DNA of 64,000 bases from Rivihabitans pingtungensis (GCF_003201855.1 NZ_QJKI01000004.1:62001-126000), one strand, 5' to 3'; shown: positions 8,756-17,069, counted from the first letter of the stretch. Made by a program: numbers and translations. Notes: generated from the sequence alone by a model not told the origin.

Positions 8756-8840
8756 CATTTTTGCAACATATTTGTACTGTACAAAAACACCTGGCCGGCG
8801 CACAATTTTGTCTGGATTATTTACCCAGTCGAGCCCCACC

Positions 8841-9815
8841 ATGCAATACACCGACATCGCCGTGATTGGCGCCGGCCTGGCCGGCGTCAGCTGCGCCCGC
8901 CAACTGGCCGCTGCCGGCAGCCAGGTGACCGTGTTCGACAAAAGCAAGGGCATGGGTGGACGCATGGCCACCCGGCGCGGCGATGGCTTCAGCGTGGACC
9001 ATGGCGCGCAATACTTCACCGCCCAGCAGCCGGATTTTCACGCCGAAATCCACGCCTGGCAGGCGGCTGGCCTGTGCGCGCCGTGGCAGGCGCGGCTGGT
9101 GCAACATCGCCCAACCGGCCCGGTGGACGGCTACCCGGAGCACCGCTACGTCGCCACGCCCGGCATGAGCAGCCTGTGCCGCGCGTTGGCGGCGGCGCTG
9201 CCCGTGCAACTCAATCACCGGCTGACCGCGCTCCAGCGCCAAGCGGACGGTTGGCAACTGAGCTTTGCCGACCAGCCCAGCTGGCGCGCCCGACAGGTGC
9301 TGCTGGCGGCGCCTGCCCCGCAGGCCGCAGCGTTGCTGGACGCCGCGCCGGCCTTGCGTGCGCTGGCCGCCGGCGTCGAGATGGAAGCCTGCTGGGCGGT
9401 GATGCTGCACGCGCAAGCGCCGCTGGAGATCGGCTTTGACGCCGCCTGGGTGGAGCACGGCCCGCTGCGCTGGCTGGCGCGCAATAGCAGCAAGCCCGGC
9501 CGCAGCGGCGCAGAAAGCTGGCTGCTGCACGCCACCCCGGCCTGGAGCGCCGCCCATATTGATGCCCCGGCTGATGAAGTCGCCGGCTTGCTGCATGCGG
9601 CGTTTGCCGAACTGGTGGACAGCGCCGTCGATGCCCGCAACCGCAGCGCGCACCGCTGGCTATACGCCCAGGCCGCGCAGCCGCTGGACATCGGCAGCGC
9701 CTACCAAGCTGAACTGGGCTTGGGCCTGTGCGGGGATTGGTGTCTGGGCACGCGGGTGGAAGACGCCTGGCGCAGCGGCCGTCATCTGGCCGGGCAGCTG
9801 CTGGCGGCATCTTGA
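8841..9815 (+). CDS. FAD-dependent amine-oxidase-like oxidoreductase
   Basis: 324 residues. The N-terminal Rossmann motif IAVIGAGLAGVSCARQL (G-x-G-x-x-G) is followed by an acidic/basic ribose contact VTVFDKSKGMGGRMATRR, then DHGAQYFTA, matching the renalase-like NAD(P)/FAD oxidoreductase group common in proteobacteria. A C-terminal FAD motif, GLCGDWCLGTRVEDAWRSG, closes the domain. Flavin-dependent oxidation is likely but the substrate is unknown. I start at ATG 8841 because the glycine motif lies 10 residues in; the upstream extension crosses the fnr terminator and is not coding. The Shine-Dalgarno is weak (GAG). Convergent with the hoxJ-like kinase. Confidence 0.8.
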   Translation: MQYTDIAVIGAGLAGVSCARQLAAAGSQVTVFDKSKGMGGRMATRRGDGFSVDHGAQYFTAQQPDFHAEIHAWQAAGLCAPWQARLVQHRPTGPVDGYPEHRYVATPGMSSLCRALAAALPVQLNHRLTALQRQADGWQLSFADQPSWRARQVLLAAPAPQAAALLDAAPALRALAAGVEMEACWAVMLHAQAPLEIGFDAAWVEHGPLRWLARNSSKPGRSGAESWLLHATPAWSAAHIDAPADEVAGLLHAAFAELVDSAVDARNRSAHRWLYAQAAQPLDIGSAYQAELGLGLCGDWCLGTRVEDAWRSGRHLAGQLLAAS

Positions 9816-9908
9816 GCGGCGAGCCGGCTCACCGCATTGGCTTGGCCCAGCCAAGCACCGCGCACAACATGTTCGGCACATCCCTGGCCAGGGGGTTGAG
9901 CGACGCTA
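9812..9908. repeat. dispersed palindromic element, degenerate copy 2
   Basis: Starts TTGAGCGGCGAGCCGGCTCACC and ends CCAGGGGGTTGAGCGACGCTA. The ends overlap the stop codons of both convergent neighbours. The core is diverged from the family. Confidence 0.4.
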
Positions 9909-10877
9909 ATTAGCCAGCGGTAGCCGCAGAGTAAAGCGCGCGCCGCCTTCTGGCGCATTATCCGCCCGCAGTTGGCCGCCGTGCTGCTCGACAATGCCAA
10001 AGCTGATCGACAAGCCCAGCCCGGTGCCTTCGCCCACTGGTTTGGTGGTGAAAAACGGCTCGAACAGCCGTTGCTGCACCTCTGGCGACAGGCCCGGCCC
10101 ATTATCCGCCACGGTGACGGTGGCCCAGCCATCAGCCTCGGTCAGTCGCACGCTGACGCGCGGGGCCGGGTGGTGGGCGGTGGCGTCCACGGCGTTTTGC
10201 ACCAGATTGATCAACACCTGCTGAATCCGCCCGGCGGCGCCGCACAGCATCACCGGCGCGTCTGGCGCGTCCAGCAGCAGCTGCACATGTGCCGGCGCGG
10301 CTTTTTCCACCCAGTGCGCCGAGCGGCGCACGGCATCAGCCAGGTCAAAGCGCTCGGCGCCGCCCCGGTCGGTGGCGGAAAAGCGCTTGAGGCCATCGAC
10401 AATCGCCGCCGAGCGTTCGGCGCCTTCCATCAAGCCTTCAATCAGCGACGGCAAATCGGCCAGAATGGCGTCGATGCGCAGCCGTTTGCGCAGCGCCTGC
10501 ACCGCTGGGCTGGCGGCTTCGGCGTGCACGGCGTTCAGGTATTCGCCCAGATGACGGCCATAGCGTTGCATGGCGTGGGCGTTGCCCAGCACAAAGCTGA
10601 TCGGGTTGTTCAACTCATGCGCCACCCCGGCCACCAGCCGGCCCAGCGAGGCCATTTTTTCTGCCTGCACCAGCTGCGCCTGGGTGCGCTGAAGCGCGTC
10701 GTGCGCCTCGGCCAGCTCGGCGTGCTTGGCCTCCAGCGCCTCTTGCGAGGCCACCAGCTCACGAAACACTTCGTCCATCTTGCTCACTACTTCGCCCCAG
10801 GCCACCGGGTCGAGGGCGTCGTCGTCAGGCAAATGGGCGGCGCGGATGGCAGCCGGGGTCAGGCGGGGCGAGGTCAT
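9906..10877 (-). CDS. hoxJ: hydrogenase-sensor histidine kinase (HoxJ/HupT-like)
   Basis: 323 residues, cytosolic with no membrane segment. A short N-terminus and a coiled coil (about 30-75) lead to the H-box VAGVAHELNNPISF, phosphoacceptor His87. HATPase motifs are N (QVLINLVQNAVDA), G1 (DNGPGLS), F (LFEPFFTTKP) and G2 (GEGTGLGLS). By position, 8 nt downstream of the regulatory hydrogenase large subunit, it is the partner kinase HoxJ/HupT that passes the H2 signal to a NtrC-type regulator (HoxA/HupR). It is shorter than the HoxJ/HupT proteins I know (about 450-470 aa) and has no room for their PAS domain. No response regulator gene is present in the window. Start at ATG 10877, preceded by AGGAACC. 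Confidence 0.82.
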   Translation of the reverse strand: MTSPRLTPAAIRAAHLPDDDALDPVAWGEVVSKMDEVFRELVASQEALEAKHAELAEAHDALQRTQAQLVQAEKMASLGRLVAGVAHELNNPISFVLGNAHAMQRYGRHLGEYLNAVHAEAASPAVQALRKRLRIDAILADLPSLIEGLMEGAERSAAIVDGLKRFSATDRGGAERFDLADAVRRSAHWVEKAAPAHVQLLLDAPDAPVMLCGAAGRIQQVLINLVQNAVDATAHHPAPRVSVRLTEADGWATVTVADNGPGLSPEVQQRLFEPFFTTKPVGEGTGLGLSISFGIVEQHGGQLRADNAPEGGARFTLRLPLAN

Positions 10878-10885
10878 GGAGGTTC

Positions 10886-12307
10886 CTAATGCACCGTGCA
10901 CACCATGCACGGGTCAAACGAGCGCACCACGTGCTGCACGCTCAATTCGTGGTCGGCCACGCCTTGCAGCGCGGTTTCCAGCGGGCCGGGCATGCCGTGG
11001 GCGTCGCGCGGCGAGAAGTTCCAGCTGGTGGGGGCGATGATCTGGTAGCGGGTGATCTGGCCGTGTTCCACCGTGGCCCAGTGCCCCAGCGCGCCGCGCG
11101 CCGCTTCGGTCAGGCCGGCGGCGCAGCCGTCCACCGCGTCGTGCGGCGCGGCGGCGATAAAGGGCGCGGCCAGATCCAGTTCGCGCAGCCAGCGCTCGAT
11201 GGCGGCCAGCAGCCAGGCGGCTTCAAACTGGCGGGCCAGCACGCGGGTGAGCACCGAGCCGCCGTGGGCGGCCACCAGCGCGCGCAAGCAGCCTTGCCCG
11301 GCCAGCAGCTGGCGCGCCAGCGCGCCGGTTTCGGCGGGCAAGCCGTCGATGCGCGGGGCTTTGTTCCAGCTGTAGGCACCGTGCTTGTGCGGGTTGGGGC
11401 GGGTGTCGCCTTCGGCCGGGTGGCGGGCGGGGGCGTTTTCGTACCAGCTGTGGCTGACGTCTTCTTGAATGCGGCGCAGATTCAGCGCCTGCGCCGCGCC
11501 GTCGCGCCACACGCCGGCCGGCCAGGGGTGTTCGCCGTCGCAACCGTAGGCGGCAAACGCCAAAAAATGATCGTGCGCGCGGCCAAGTTGGGCAAAGCCC
11601 AGCGCGTCGGCGGCGCGCAGCCAGCGGCCGCTGTCGCCGCCAGCGGCGCGCAGACGCTCCAGTTGGTCGGGGTGGTCGATGGCCAGCATGGCGTCGATCG
11701 GCAGGCCCAGTAAGGTGATTTCGACAAAGCGGCGCACTTCGGCCAGCCAGCCCAATAAGCGCAGCCGCTCGGCGGCGTCCACCGTGCGGGTGACGCCGCC
11801 GGCTTGCAGCGCCAGGGTGTGCGGCCAACGCCCGGCCAATAGGCCGACAATGCGCAGCAGGGTGGCGCGCGCCGCCAGCCATTGCCGCGCCGCCGGGCCG
11901 CCGCTGGCCAGCCGCGCCGCCCAGTCGGCATGCCAGGGCTGGCCGGCGTAGTCGGCGTGGGCCAGGTCTGGGGCAAAAAACAGATAAAAATGGGTGAGAT
12001 GGTCGGCCAGGTTTTCGCAGGCGTGGACGATGTTCATCACCCGCTCGCCATTGGCCGCCGGGCGCGCGCCGCTGAGCGCCTGCATCAGCCGCACCGCCGC
12101 CACCGATTGCGACACCGAGCAAATGCCGCAAATGCGCGGAACCACCACCAGTGCATCGGCCAGCGGCCGGCCAACCAGCGCGCGCTCAAAGCCGCGATAT
12201 AGCGGGCTGGTGACCTGCGCCTGGGCGACGCGGCCGTTTTCCAGGGTGAGGTTCACCGCCAGATCGCCTTCCACGCGATTGAACGGGCCCAGAATTTTGC
12301 GGCTCAT
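10886..12307 (-). CDS. hoxC: regulatory [NiFe] hydrogenase large subunit
   Basis: 473 residues. Ni-binding motifs are L1 RICGICSVSQS (Cys60, Cys63) and L2 at the extreme C-terminus, DPCMVCTVH (Cys467, Cys470). The protein ends exactly at the His that follows the last Cys, so it lacks the C-terminal peptide removed by maturation proteases in energy-converting hydrogenases. That is a hallmark of H2-sensing hydrogenases (HoxC/HupV). The start MSRKILGPFNRVEGDL overlaps the small-subunit stop by ATGA; the longer open frame upstream is out-of-family. With HoxB it should bind H2 and signal to the downstream kinase. The Ni-Fe cofactor needs Hyp maturation proteins, which are not in the window. Confidence 0.92.
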   Translation of the reverse strand: MSRKILGPFNRVEGDLAVNLTLENGRVAQAQVTSPLYRGFERALVGRPLADALVVVPRICGICSVSQSVAAVRLMQALSGARPAANGERVMNIVHACENLADHLTHFYLFFAPDLAHADYAGQPWHADWAARLASGGPAARQWLAARATLLRIVGLLAGRWPHTLALQAGGVTRTVDAAERLRLLGWLAEVRRFVEITLLGLPIDAMLAIDHPDQLERLRAAGGDSGRWLRAADALGFAQLGRAHDHFLAFAAYGCDGEHPWPAGVWRDGAAQALNLRRIQEDVSHSWYENAPARHPAEGDTRPNPHKHGAYSWNKAPRIDGLPAETGALARQLLAGQGCLRALVAAHGGSVLTRVLARQFEAAWLLAAIERWLRELDLAAPFIAAAPHDAVDGCAAGLTEAARGALGHWATVEHGQITRYQIIAPTSWNFSPRDAHGMPGPLETALQGVADHELSVQHVVRSFDPCMVCTVH

Positions 12308-13293
12308 CGGCGTTTTCCTGTGGGCGGGGTGGGGGCGATGTCCAGCCGTTCTGACTGGGCGTTGTGGCGCAGCCGCGCCGGGGTGGCCGATTTGGACAAG
12401 GCCGACAGGGCGACAAACCAGGCTTTGGGCATGTCCGACGGCAAAATGGTCGGCAAACCGGCCAGCCGGGGCGTGGTCAGCGGCTGGCGGTGGGCGGCGG
12501 CAAAGTCTGGCGCGGTGCAGTCGATGCAGGAAAACCCGCCCTTCAGGCAAGAGCTGGCGCCATGCCAGGGGCGGATATTGCAATCAGCGTGCGCCAGCGT
12601 GCCGCGACAGCCCAGGTGTTCGATCAAACAGCCTTGTTGGCCCAGCGCGTGGGCGGTGGCCTTGAATTCGTAAAATTCATTGCGCGGGCAGCCGTGATGC
12701 ACCAGCCGGTCGGCGTAAAAGCGCGGGCGCTGCAAGCTGTCCAGCCCGCTGGCTGGCAGCGCGTCGGCGGCCAGCAAGGCCAGGGTGTCCAGCACCCAGC
12801 CGGGGTGGGTGGGGCAGCCGGCCACATTCACCACCGGCAGGCCGCTGGCGGCGACAAAGCTGGCGCCCAGCAAACCGCCGGGGGTTTCGCCGTCAAATTG
12901 CAGGCCGCGCCCGCCAATGCCGGCGTCGTCAGCGGCGCCAACGCCGCCAAACGCGGCGCAGCCGCCCACCGCGACCACATGGCGCGCCACCCGCGCCAGC
13001 CGGCCCACCCGCGCCGCCATCGGCTCGCCGCCGCCCAGCGTCTGGCACTGGCCGGCAAAGGCGGTGAGCAGCGCGCCTTCCACGCACAGGATGTCCAGCG
13101 TTTGCGCGCCGGCTTCCATGGCGTCCAGCATCGCCAACAGCTGGGCGCCGCCCAGCGCCGACAGCGAGGGGTGCCACAAGAGTTCAATGCCGGCCAGCTC
13201 CAGCGCGGTCAAACAATCTGGCGCTTCGGCAGTCAGCAGCGACATCGAGCAGCCGCCACAGCCGCCCGCGCCCAGCCAGACCAGGGTTTTCAT
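12304..13293 (-). CDS. hoxB: regulatory [NiFe] hydrogenase small subunit
   Basis: 329 residues. The N-terminus MKTLVWLGAGGCGGCSMSLL carries the first Fe-S cysteines (Cys12, Cys15) with no Tat signal peptide, as expected for the cytosolic regulatory type (HoxB/HupU). Downstream are NVAGCPTHPGW and clusters of Cys matching three Fe-S sites (HHGCPRNEFYEFKA, QGCLIEHLGCRGTLAHADCN, CLKGGFSCIDCTAPDF). First gene of the hoxBCJ operon; its ATGA overlap with hoxC implies translational coupling. A TATAAT -10 lies about 34 nt upstream on the minus strand. Confidence 0.93.
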   Translation of the reverse strand: MKTLVWLGAGGCGGCSMSLLTAEAPDCLTALELAGIELLWHPSLSALGGAQLLAMLDAMEAGAQTLDILCVEGALLTAFAGQCQTLGGGEPMAARVGRLARVARHVVAVGGCAAFGGVGAADDAGIGGRGLQFDGETPGGLLGASFVAASGLPVVNVAGCPTHPGWVLDTLALLAADALPASGLDSLQRPRFYADRLVHHGCPRNEFYEFKATAHALGQQGCLIEHLGCRGTLAHADCNIRPWHGASSCLKGGFSCIDCTAPDFAAAHRQPLTTPRLAGLPTILPSDMPKAWFVALSALSKSATPARLRHNAQSERLDIAPTPPTGKRR

Positions 13294-13326
13294 TGGCGTT
13301 CGCCGGATTCAAGTGATAACCGGCAA

Positions 13327-13332
13327 ATTATA
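13327..13332 (-). promoter_or_regulatory. putative hoxB -10 box
   Basis: Reads TATAAT on the minus strand, about 34 nt before the hoxB start. The -35 is not clear, so activator dependence is possible. Confidence 0.4.
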
Positions 13333-13370
13333 CCGGGATGCGCGCGCCGGCCGCAGATCGGGTGAAGTTT

Positions 13371-13387
13371 ATTCCGCCATGCGGAAT
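13371..13387. promoter_or_regulatory. perfect dyad, operator-like
   Basis: ATTCCGCCATGCGGAAT is a perfect 7+3+7 palindrome between the divergent hoxB and aminotransferase promoters, suitable for a dimeric regulator. The cognate protein is unknown. Confidence 0.45.
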
Positions 13388-13414
13388 TTAAGCCCAGGAT
13401 TTTGCCGCTGGCGG

Positions 13415-13442
13415 TTGGCGCGGCGATTGGCCGGCGTATAAT
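13415..13442 (+). promoter_or_regulatory. putative promoter of aminotransferase gene
   Basis: TTGGCG, a 16-nt spacer and TATAAT at 13437-13442, 22 nt before the start codon. Confidence 0.5.
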
Positions 13443-13464
13443 CGGCTTTTTGCAAAGGTGTTTT

Positions 13465-14616
13465 ATGGCTGTCGCCCACCGTCTGGACCACATCGCCCCA
13501 TTTCATGTCATGGCCATTCTGGAAAAAGCCAAGGCGCTGGAGGCGGCCGGGCATGACGTGATTCACATGGAAATCGGCGAGCCGGACTTTCCCACCCCGG
13601 CGCCGATTGTCGCTGCCGGCATGGCCGCCTTGCAGAACGGCCGCACGTTTTATACCCCTGCGCTGGGCATTCCGGAATTGCGCCAGGCGATTGCCCGCTT
13701 TTATCAGCAGCGCTATGGCGTGGACGTGCCGGCGCGGCGTATTGTGGTGACGCCGGGTGCGTCTGGCGCGCTGCAACTGGCGCTGGCGGCGCTGGTGAAT
13801 CCGGGCGAGCAGGTGTTATTGCCCGACCCCACCTACCCATGCAATCGGCATCTGGTGAGCCTGGTGAATGGCGAGCCGGTGAGTATCCCGGTGAATGCCG
13901 ACAGCGGCTATCAATTGCAGGCCGAAGATATTGCCCGCCATTGGTCGGCCAATACCGTGGCGGCCATGATTGCCAGCCCGGCCAACCCCACCGGCACGCT
14001 GATTGCCCCTGACGCATTGCAGCAATTGCATCAGGCGGTGCGCGCGCAAGGCGGGGTGTTATTGGTGGACGAGCTGTATCATGGCCTGACCTATGACGGT
14101 GATGCACACACCGCGCTGGCGGTGAGTGATGATATTTTTGTGGTGAACAGTTTTTCCAAGTATTTCCAGATGACGGGCTGGCGGCTGGGCTGGCTGGTGG
14201 TTCCCGATGCCTATGTGGATGCGGTGACCCGGCTGGCGCAGAATTTGTTTTTGTCGCCCTCCACCCCGGCGCAATATGCGGCGCTGGCGGCATTTACGCC
14301 GGAAACCCAGCTCATTCTGGAAAGCCGCCGGGCAGAATTTCAGCGCCGCCGCGACGCGCTGCTAGCAGCATTTGCGCCACTGGGCTTTAAGTTTCCGGCG
14401 CAGCCGCAAGGCGCATTTTATGTGTATGCCGATGTCTCGGCGCACACCGACGACAGCTTTGCCTGGGCCGAGCAGATTTTGCAGGATGCCCATGTGGCGA
14501 TTGCCCCGGGCCGCGATTTTGGCCAGCACCAGGCCGCCCGCCATGTGCGCCTGGCTTACACTACCTCTGAGGCGCGCTTGCGCGAGGCGGCGGCACGGAT
14601 TGCCGCGTGTCTGTAA
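13465..14616 (+). CDS. PLP-dependent class I/II aminotransferase
   Basis: 383 residues of fold-type I aminotransferase. Features are MEIGEPDFPTP near the N-terminus, the substrate/PLP contacts YTPALGIPELR, SPANPTGT and DELYHGL, and the Schiff-base lysine Lys232 in NSFSKYFQMTGWRLGW. It probably transfers amino groups between an amino acid (aspartate, alanine or aromatic type) and 2-oxoglutarate; specificity cannot be read from the sequence. The start at ATG 13465 has AAAGG upstream; the longer frame covers the promoter. A strong terminator follows. The 3' two thirds use noticeably more A/T-ending codons (TTATTG, AATTTG) than the neighbouring genes. Confidence 0.88.
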   Translation: MAVAHRLDHIAPFHVMAILEKAKALEAAGHDVIHMEIGEPDFPTPAPIVAAGMAALQNGRTFYTPALGIPELRQAIARFYQQRYGVDVPARRIVVTPGASGALQLALAALVNPGEQVLLPDPTYPCNRHLVSLVNGEPVSIPVNADSGYQLQAEDIARHWSANTVAAMIASPANPTGTLIAPDALQQLHQAVRAQGGVLLVDELYHGLTYDGDAHTALAVSDDIFVVNSFSKYFQMTGWRLGWLVVPDAYVDAVTRLAQNLFLSPSTPAQYAALAAFTPETQLILESRRAEFQRRRDALLAAFAPLGFKFPAQPQGAFYVYADVSAHTDDSFAWAEQILQDAHVAIAPGRDFGQHQAARHVRLAYTTSEARLREAAARIAACL

Positions 14617-14643
14617 AAGCCGCCAAGCAGATTGGCGGATGGT

Positions 14644-14682
14644 AAAAAAGCCCGCGCAGGCCTGGCCCTGCGCGGGCTTTTT
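14644..14682 (+). terminator. rho-independent terminator
   Basis: AAAAAAGCCCGCGCAGG and its complement flank CCTGGC, ending in TTTTT. Ends the aminotransferase transcript. Confidence 0.85.
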
Positions 14683-14908
14683 CATCAGTTCACCGGGGCA
14701 AGATTATTGTTTGCCGGTTACATGGGAAACAACCATAAACTGTGGTATGAATACAACATTTTATGTCTGGTATGTCATGCTGCCTCATCAGCATGCAAAA
14801 CCACATGGCAAGTATCTCAGCAGATTCGAAGACAAAATCCAGCAAAGCGATCTTGCTCAAGCATGTGGCCATTGCATAGCAAAGTCGTCGGCATGTTTTG
14901 TCCGTGGT
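14683..14908. other. intergenic, no gene seen
   Basis: Lower-GC stretch between the terminator and a dispersed repeat. Overlapping frames exist but none has a ribosome binding site or family resemblance. Confidence 0.4.
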
Positions 14909-15009
14909 GCTCAGCGCCGCTCACAACACCCTCTTGGTGTCGTGGCGCGGCGGTCTGCAGCCGCACGGCTGACCAGGCGCGCTTTGCTGAGTTTTGTGAG
15001 CGACGCTTA
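14909..15009. repeat. dispersed palindromic element, copy 3
   Basis: Ends are GCTCAGCGCCGCTCACAACACC and GAGTTTTGTGAGCGACGCTTA. The right end supplies the stop codon of the RsbW-like gene on the minus strand. Confidence 0.7.
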
Positions 15010-15447
15010 ATCTTCGTCGTCCAGCACGGGACGGGTACGAAAACGAGTGAGCTTGAGCCGGTTTCCGCTGGGATGTGGCAAGTATTCCAGCGCGTCAACC
15101 ATGGCGCGTACCAATTCGAATGCCTGCAAGGTATCAGCCTGGCCTGGCAGGGCCTGTGTGCCCACCCAGGGCGGCCCTTGATCGTGGATGCACACTTGTA
15201 TGCGATCGGGCGAATCCAGGCATTCCAGCTCGAACTGGGCCAGCGCCGGCGTACCGGCATAGCGCAGCACGGCAGAAATAGCCTGCACCACGGCCATATT
15301 GATGGCATAGGCGGCATCTGCGCTGGCGCCGGCCTCACGCGCGGCAGCCTCAACTGCAGCGCCCAATAACGGCAAGTGGCGACGATGCGCCGGAATGCTC
15401 AAGCTCAGCACACGCAGGGAGGGATCGTGCGGCGCAGAAAATTCCAT
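15007..15447 (-). CDS. RsbW-like ATP-binding regulatory protein
   Basis: 146 residues with the HATPase_c_2 layout of anti-sigma-factor serine kinases (RsbW/SpoIIAB type): N-terminal strand RVLSLSIPAHRRHLPLLGAAVEAAAREAG, an N-box-like helix AINMAVVQAISAVLRYAG, then a G1-like HDQGPPW and a final GNRLKLTRF strand. The start has AGGAGC about 10 nt upstream; the longer frame adds an unlikely Cys-rich extension. The N-box has Ser where most active members carry Asn (Q-A-I-S-A), so ATPase activity is uncertain. No anti-anti-sigma or sigma partner is adjacent. Its stop codon lies in a dispersed repeat. Confidence 0.7.
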   Translation of the reverse strand: MEFSAPHDPSLRVLSLSIPAHRRHLPLLGAAVEAAAREAGASADAAYAINMAVVQAISAVLRYAGTPALAQFELECLDSPDRIQVCIHDQGPPWVGTQALPGQADTLQAFELVRAMVDALEYLPHPSGNRLKLTRFRTRPVLDDED

Positions 15448-15761
15448 CTTCAACAGCTCCTGAAAGTACCTGATTGGTCCGAGCGCGCGTACGGCGCACA
15501 TCGGCAAACGGGCATCCCTTGCGCATCTTGCATATTGGCAGAGCAGCGCCAACATTTACGCACAATGAATGACATACATTCAGTGTAGCGGGTTATCAGG
15601 GCGATTCAAGCCGCAAAAGCGACATTCGGCATGCTTCTGGCTTGCCGGCATGACAAAAGCCGCACCGCAGAAGAGGCATGTTGAGGAAATGGACAGACAA
15701 TAAAACGCCACGCGCCGCAACCGTGAACACGGAGCGGCGCGTGGCGGCAAGGCGGGGAAAA
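15448..15761. other. intergenic, promoter region, no gene seen
   Basis: A 314-nt gap between the RsbW-like gene and the 3' end of the H-NS gene. The inverted repeat GCCACGCGCCGC...GCGGCGCGTGGC at 15707-15745 is a likely terminator-type hairpin for the H-NS gene. Nothing else is supported. Confidence 0.45.
15707..15745 (-). terminator. hairpin downstream of H-NS gene
   Basis: CGCCACGCGCCGC pairs with GCGGCGCGTGGCG around an A/C-rich loop, 17 nt past the H-NS stop codon on the minus strand, followed by TTTTATTG on that strand. Confidence 0.7.
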
Positions 15762-16091
15762 TCAGGCCTTGTTGATCAGCAGCTCTTCCAGGGTGCCACC
15801 GTTGGCTTGGTGCTCTTGCACCCAAACCGGCTGACGGCCACGGCCAGTCCAGGTTTGTTCCGGATCTTTCGGGTTGATGTACTTGGGCTCAACCACGCGA
15901 CGCGGAGCACCTGCGCCAGCCTTGGGCGAGGTGAACAGTTCATCCAGATCAAAGTTGAAAGTGCGAGCGATTTCGAGAATCTTCTTGCGGGCGGCGGCTT
16001 TTTCTTCCTGCTCGCGCTTTTTCAGCTCGACTTCGAGTTCGACTTTCAGTTGCAGCAGTTCTTGGAAGGTGAAGGTCTGGAAATCAACCAT
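15762..16091 (-). CDS. H-NS family DNA-binding protein
   Basis: 109 residues with the two-part H-NS architecture: an N-terminal coiled-coil oligomerisation region (residues about 8-45, LLQLKVELEVELKKREQEEKAAARKKI) and a C-terminal DNA-binding domain. The core is DPEQTWTGRGRQPVWVQEH, the T-W-T/S-G-x-G-R-x-P-x-W motif of betaproteobacterial H-NS (BpH3/HvrA-like). It should bind AT-rich DNA in the minor groove and silence horizontally acquired genes. Monocistronic, with an AT-rich upstream region that could itself be an autoregulatory target. Confidence 0.93.
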   Translation of the reverse strand: MVDFQTFTFQELLQLKVELEVELKKREQEEKAAARKKILEIARTFNFDLDELFTSPKAGAGAPRRVVEPKYINPKDPEQTWTGRGRQPVWVQEHQANGGTLEELLINKA

Positions 16092-16380
16092 TGTTTAATA
16101 TCCTTGGGTCAGTGTGTCGGGGGCATTTAATGTCCCTATTAAATTAGCCAATTCATCATGGTTTCGTCAAGCATTTTATTTAATGTCAAGCCGGATAAAA
16201 CTCCGGGCAGGAAAATTTTTCCTGGTCAGACCTTGAGCCACACTGGCAATGGGCGTGTTAAATAACGTGAAGAAACAGATCTGAATAGGTGAATCTACCT
16301 GTCTGGCCAGACTAAATGATTTAACTACCCTCAGCAGGGATTCTGCCTGGCTGGTCGGAGTGTGACACGAGCCAGCGTAT

Positions 16381-16500
16381 TTAGCGCGGCTCACAAAACC
16401 CAGCGCTGCGGTTCTGCTTAGGCGTACGACCACAGAAGCAGTACACCAAGGATGGCAAGATCACACCACAACACCAGAAAAGTGTTGTGAGCGGCCTTTA
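16381..16500. repeat. dispersed palindromic element, copy 4
   Basis: Starts TTAGCGCGGCTCACAAAACC and ends GTGTTGTGAGCGGCCTTTA; the core includes CAGCGCTGCGGTTCTG, ACCACAGA and AAGATCACACC. Confidence 0.75.
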
Positions 16501-16794
16501 TCCAGGTCAGCAAAGCATGGCCGCTCAGGGAAAGCGATGGATTTTGTGGTTTCTGAGAGAGAAACAAAAGCCAGCAGCGCCAGCACAGCAGATAATCGTG
16601 CCACACACTCACTCGGTTTATCACGGTATTGCGCGATGGCGCCGCCGTGATGGCGAGCATAAGGTCCTTAGACAGGCCAGTCGAAAAGAGTTCATTTTCT
16701 GTAAAAGCGCTGCCAGGTGAATACCGCTTGGCTCGCATGCCACAGCCGCTGATGGCAAGGCCCGATGCTGATGGCAAGCCGGCCAGAATGTGGC

Positions 16795-16913
16795 TTAGCG
16801 TCGCTCACAAAACCCAGCGCAGCGATCCTGCGCTAGGTGCACGACCGCAGACAGTACAGAAGTACGGCAAGGTTGCGCAGCAACGCCAGCAGGGTTTTGT
16901 GTGCGGTTCTTAA
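16795..16913. repeat. dispersed palindromic element, copy 5
   Basis: Starts TTAGCGTCGCTCACAAAACC and ends GGGTTTTGTGTGCGGTTCTTA; the internal GACCGCAGACAGTAC block matches other copies. Confidence 0.8.
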
Positions 16914-16954
16914 TCCAGGGTTGCCATGGATACGACGACAGGCCATACAGACAT

Positions 16955-16987
16955 GAAAAAAGCCGACAGAACACTGTCGGCTTTTTT
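16955..16987 (-). terminator. bidirectional hairpin after tRNA-Pro
   Basis: AAAAAAGCCGACAG and CTGTCGGCTTTTTT around AACA. On the minus strand it lies directly after the 3' end of tRNA-Pro. Confidence 0.85.
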
Positions 16988-16992
16988 GAATT

Positions 16993-17069
16993 TGGTCGGA
17001 GTGAGTGGATTCGAACCACCGACCCTCTGCACCCCATGCAGATGCGCTACCAGGCTGCGCCACACTCCG
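16993..17069 (-). tRNA. tRNA-Pro (GGG)
   Basis: 77 nt on the minus strand. The acceptor stem CGGAGTG pairs with CACTCCG, CCA is encoded, the D-loop reads GCGCAGCCTGGTAGCGC, the anticodon loop ATGGGGT gives anticodon GGG, and the T-loop reads GGTTCGAATCC. A TATAAT -10 lies at 17085-17090 upstream. Confidence 0.96.

Larger units (their letters stand above)
16092..16992. other. 900-bp non-coding region with two dispersed repeats
   Basis: 16,130-16,330 is AT-rich and probably contains the H-NS promoter. Two dispersed elements (16,381-16,500 and 16,795-16,913) flank a ~290-bp stretch in which I see no gene. A terminator precedes tRNA-Pro. Confidence 0.5.

Noticed and set aside
16418..16777. Minus-strand 119-aa frame between two dispersed elements
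   Set aside because: No ribosome binding site, part of it is dispersed-element sequence, and it has no resemblance to any protein I know.
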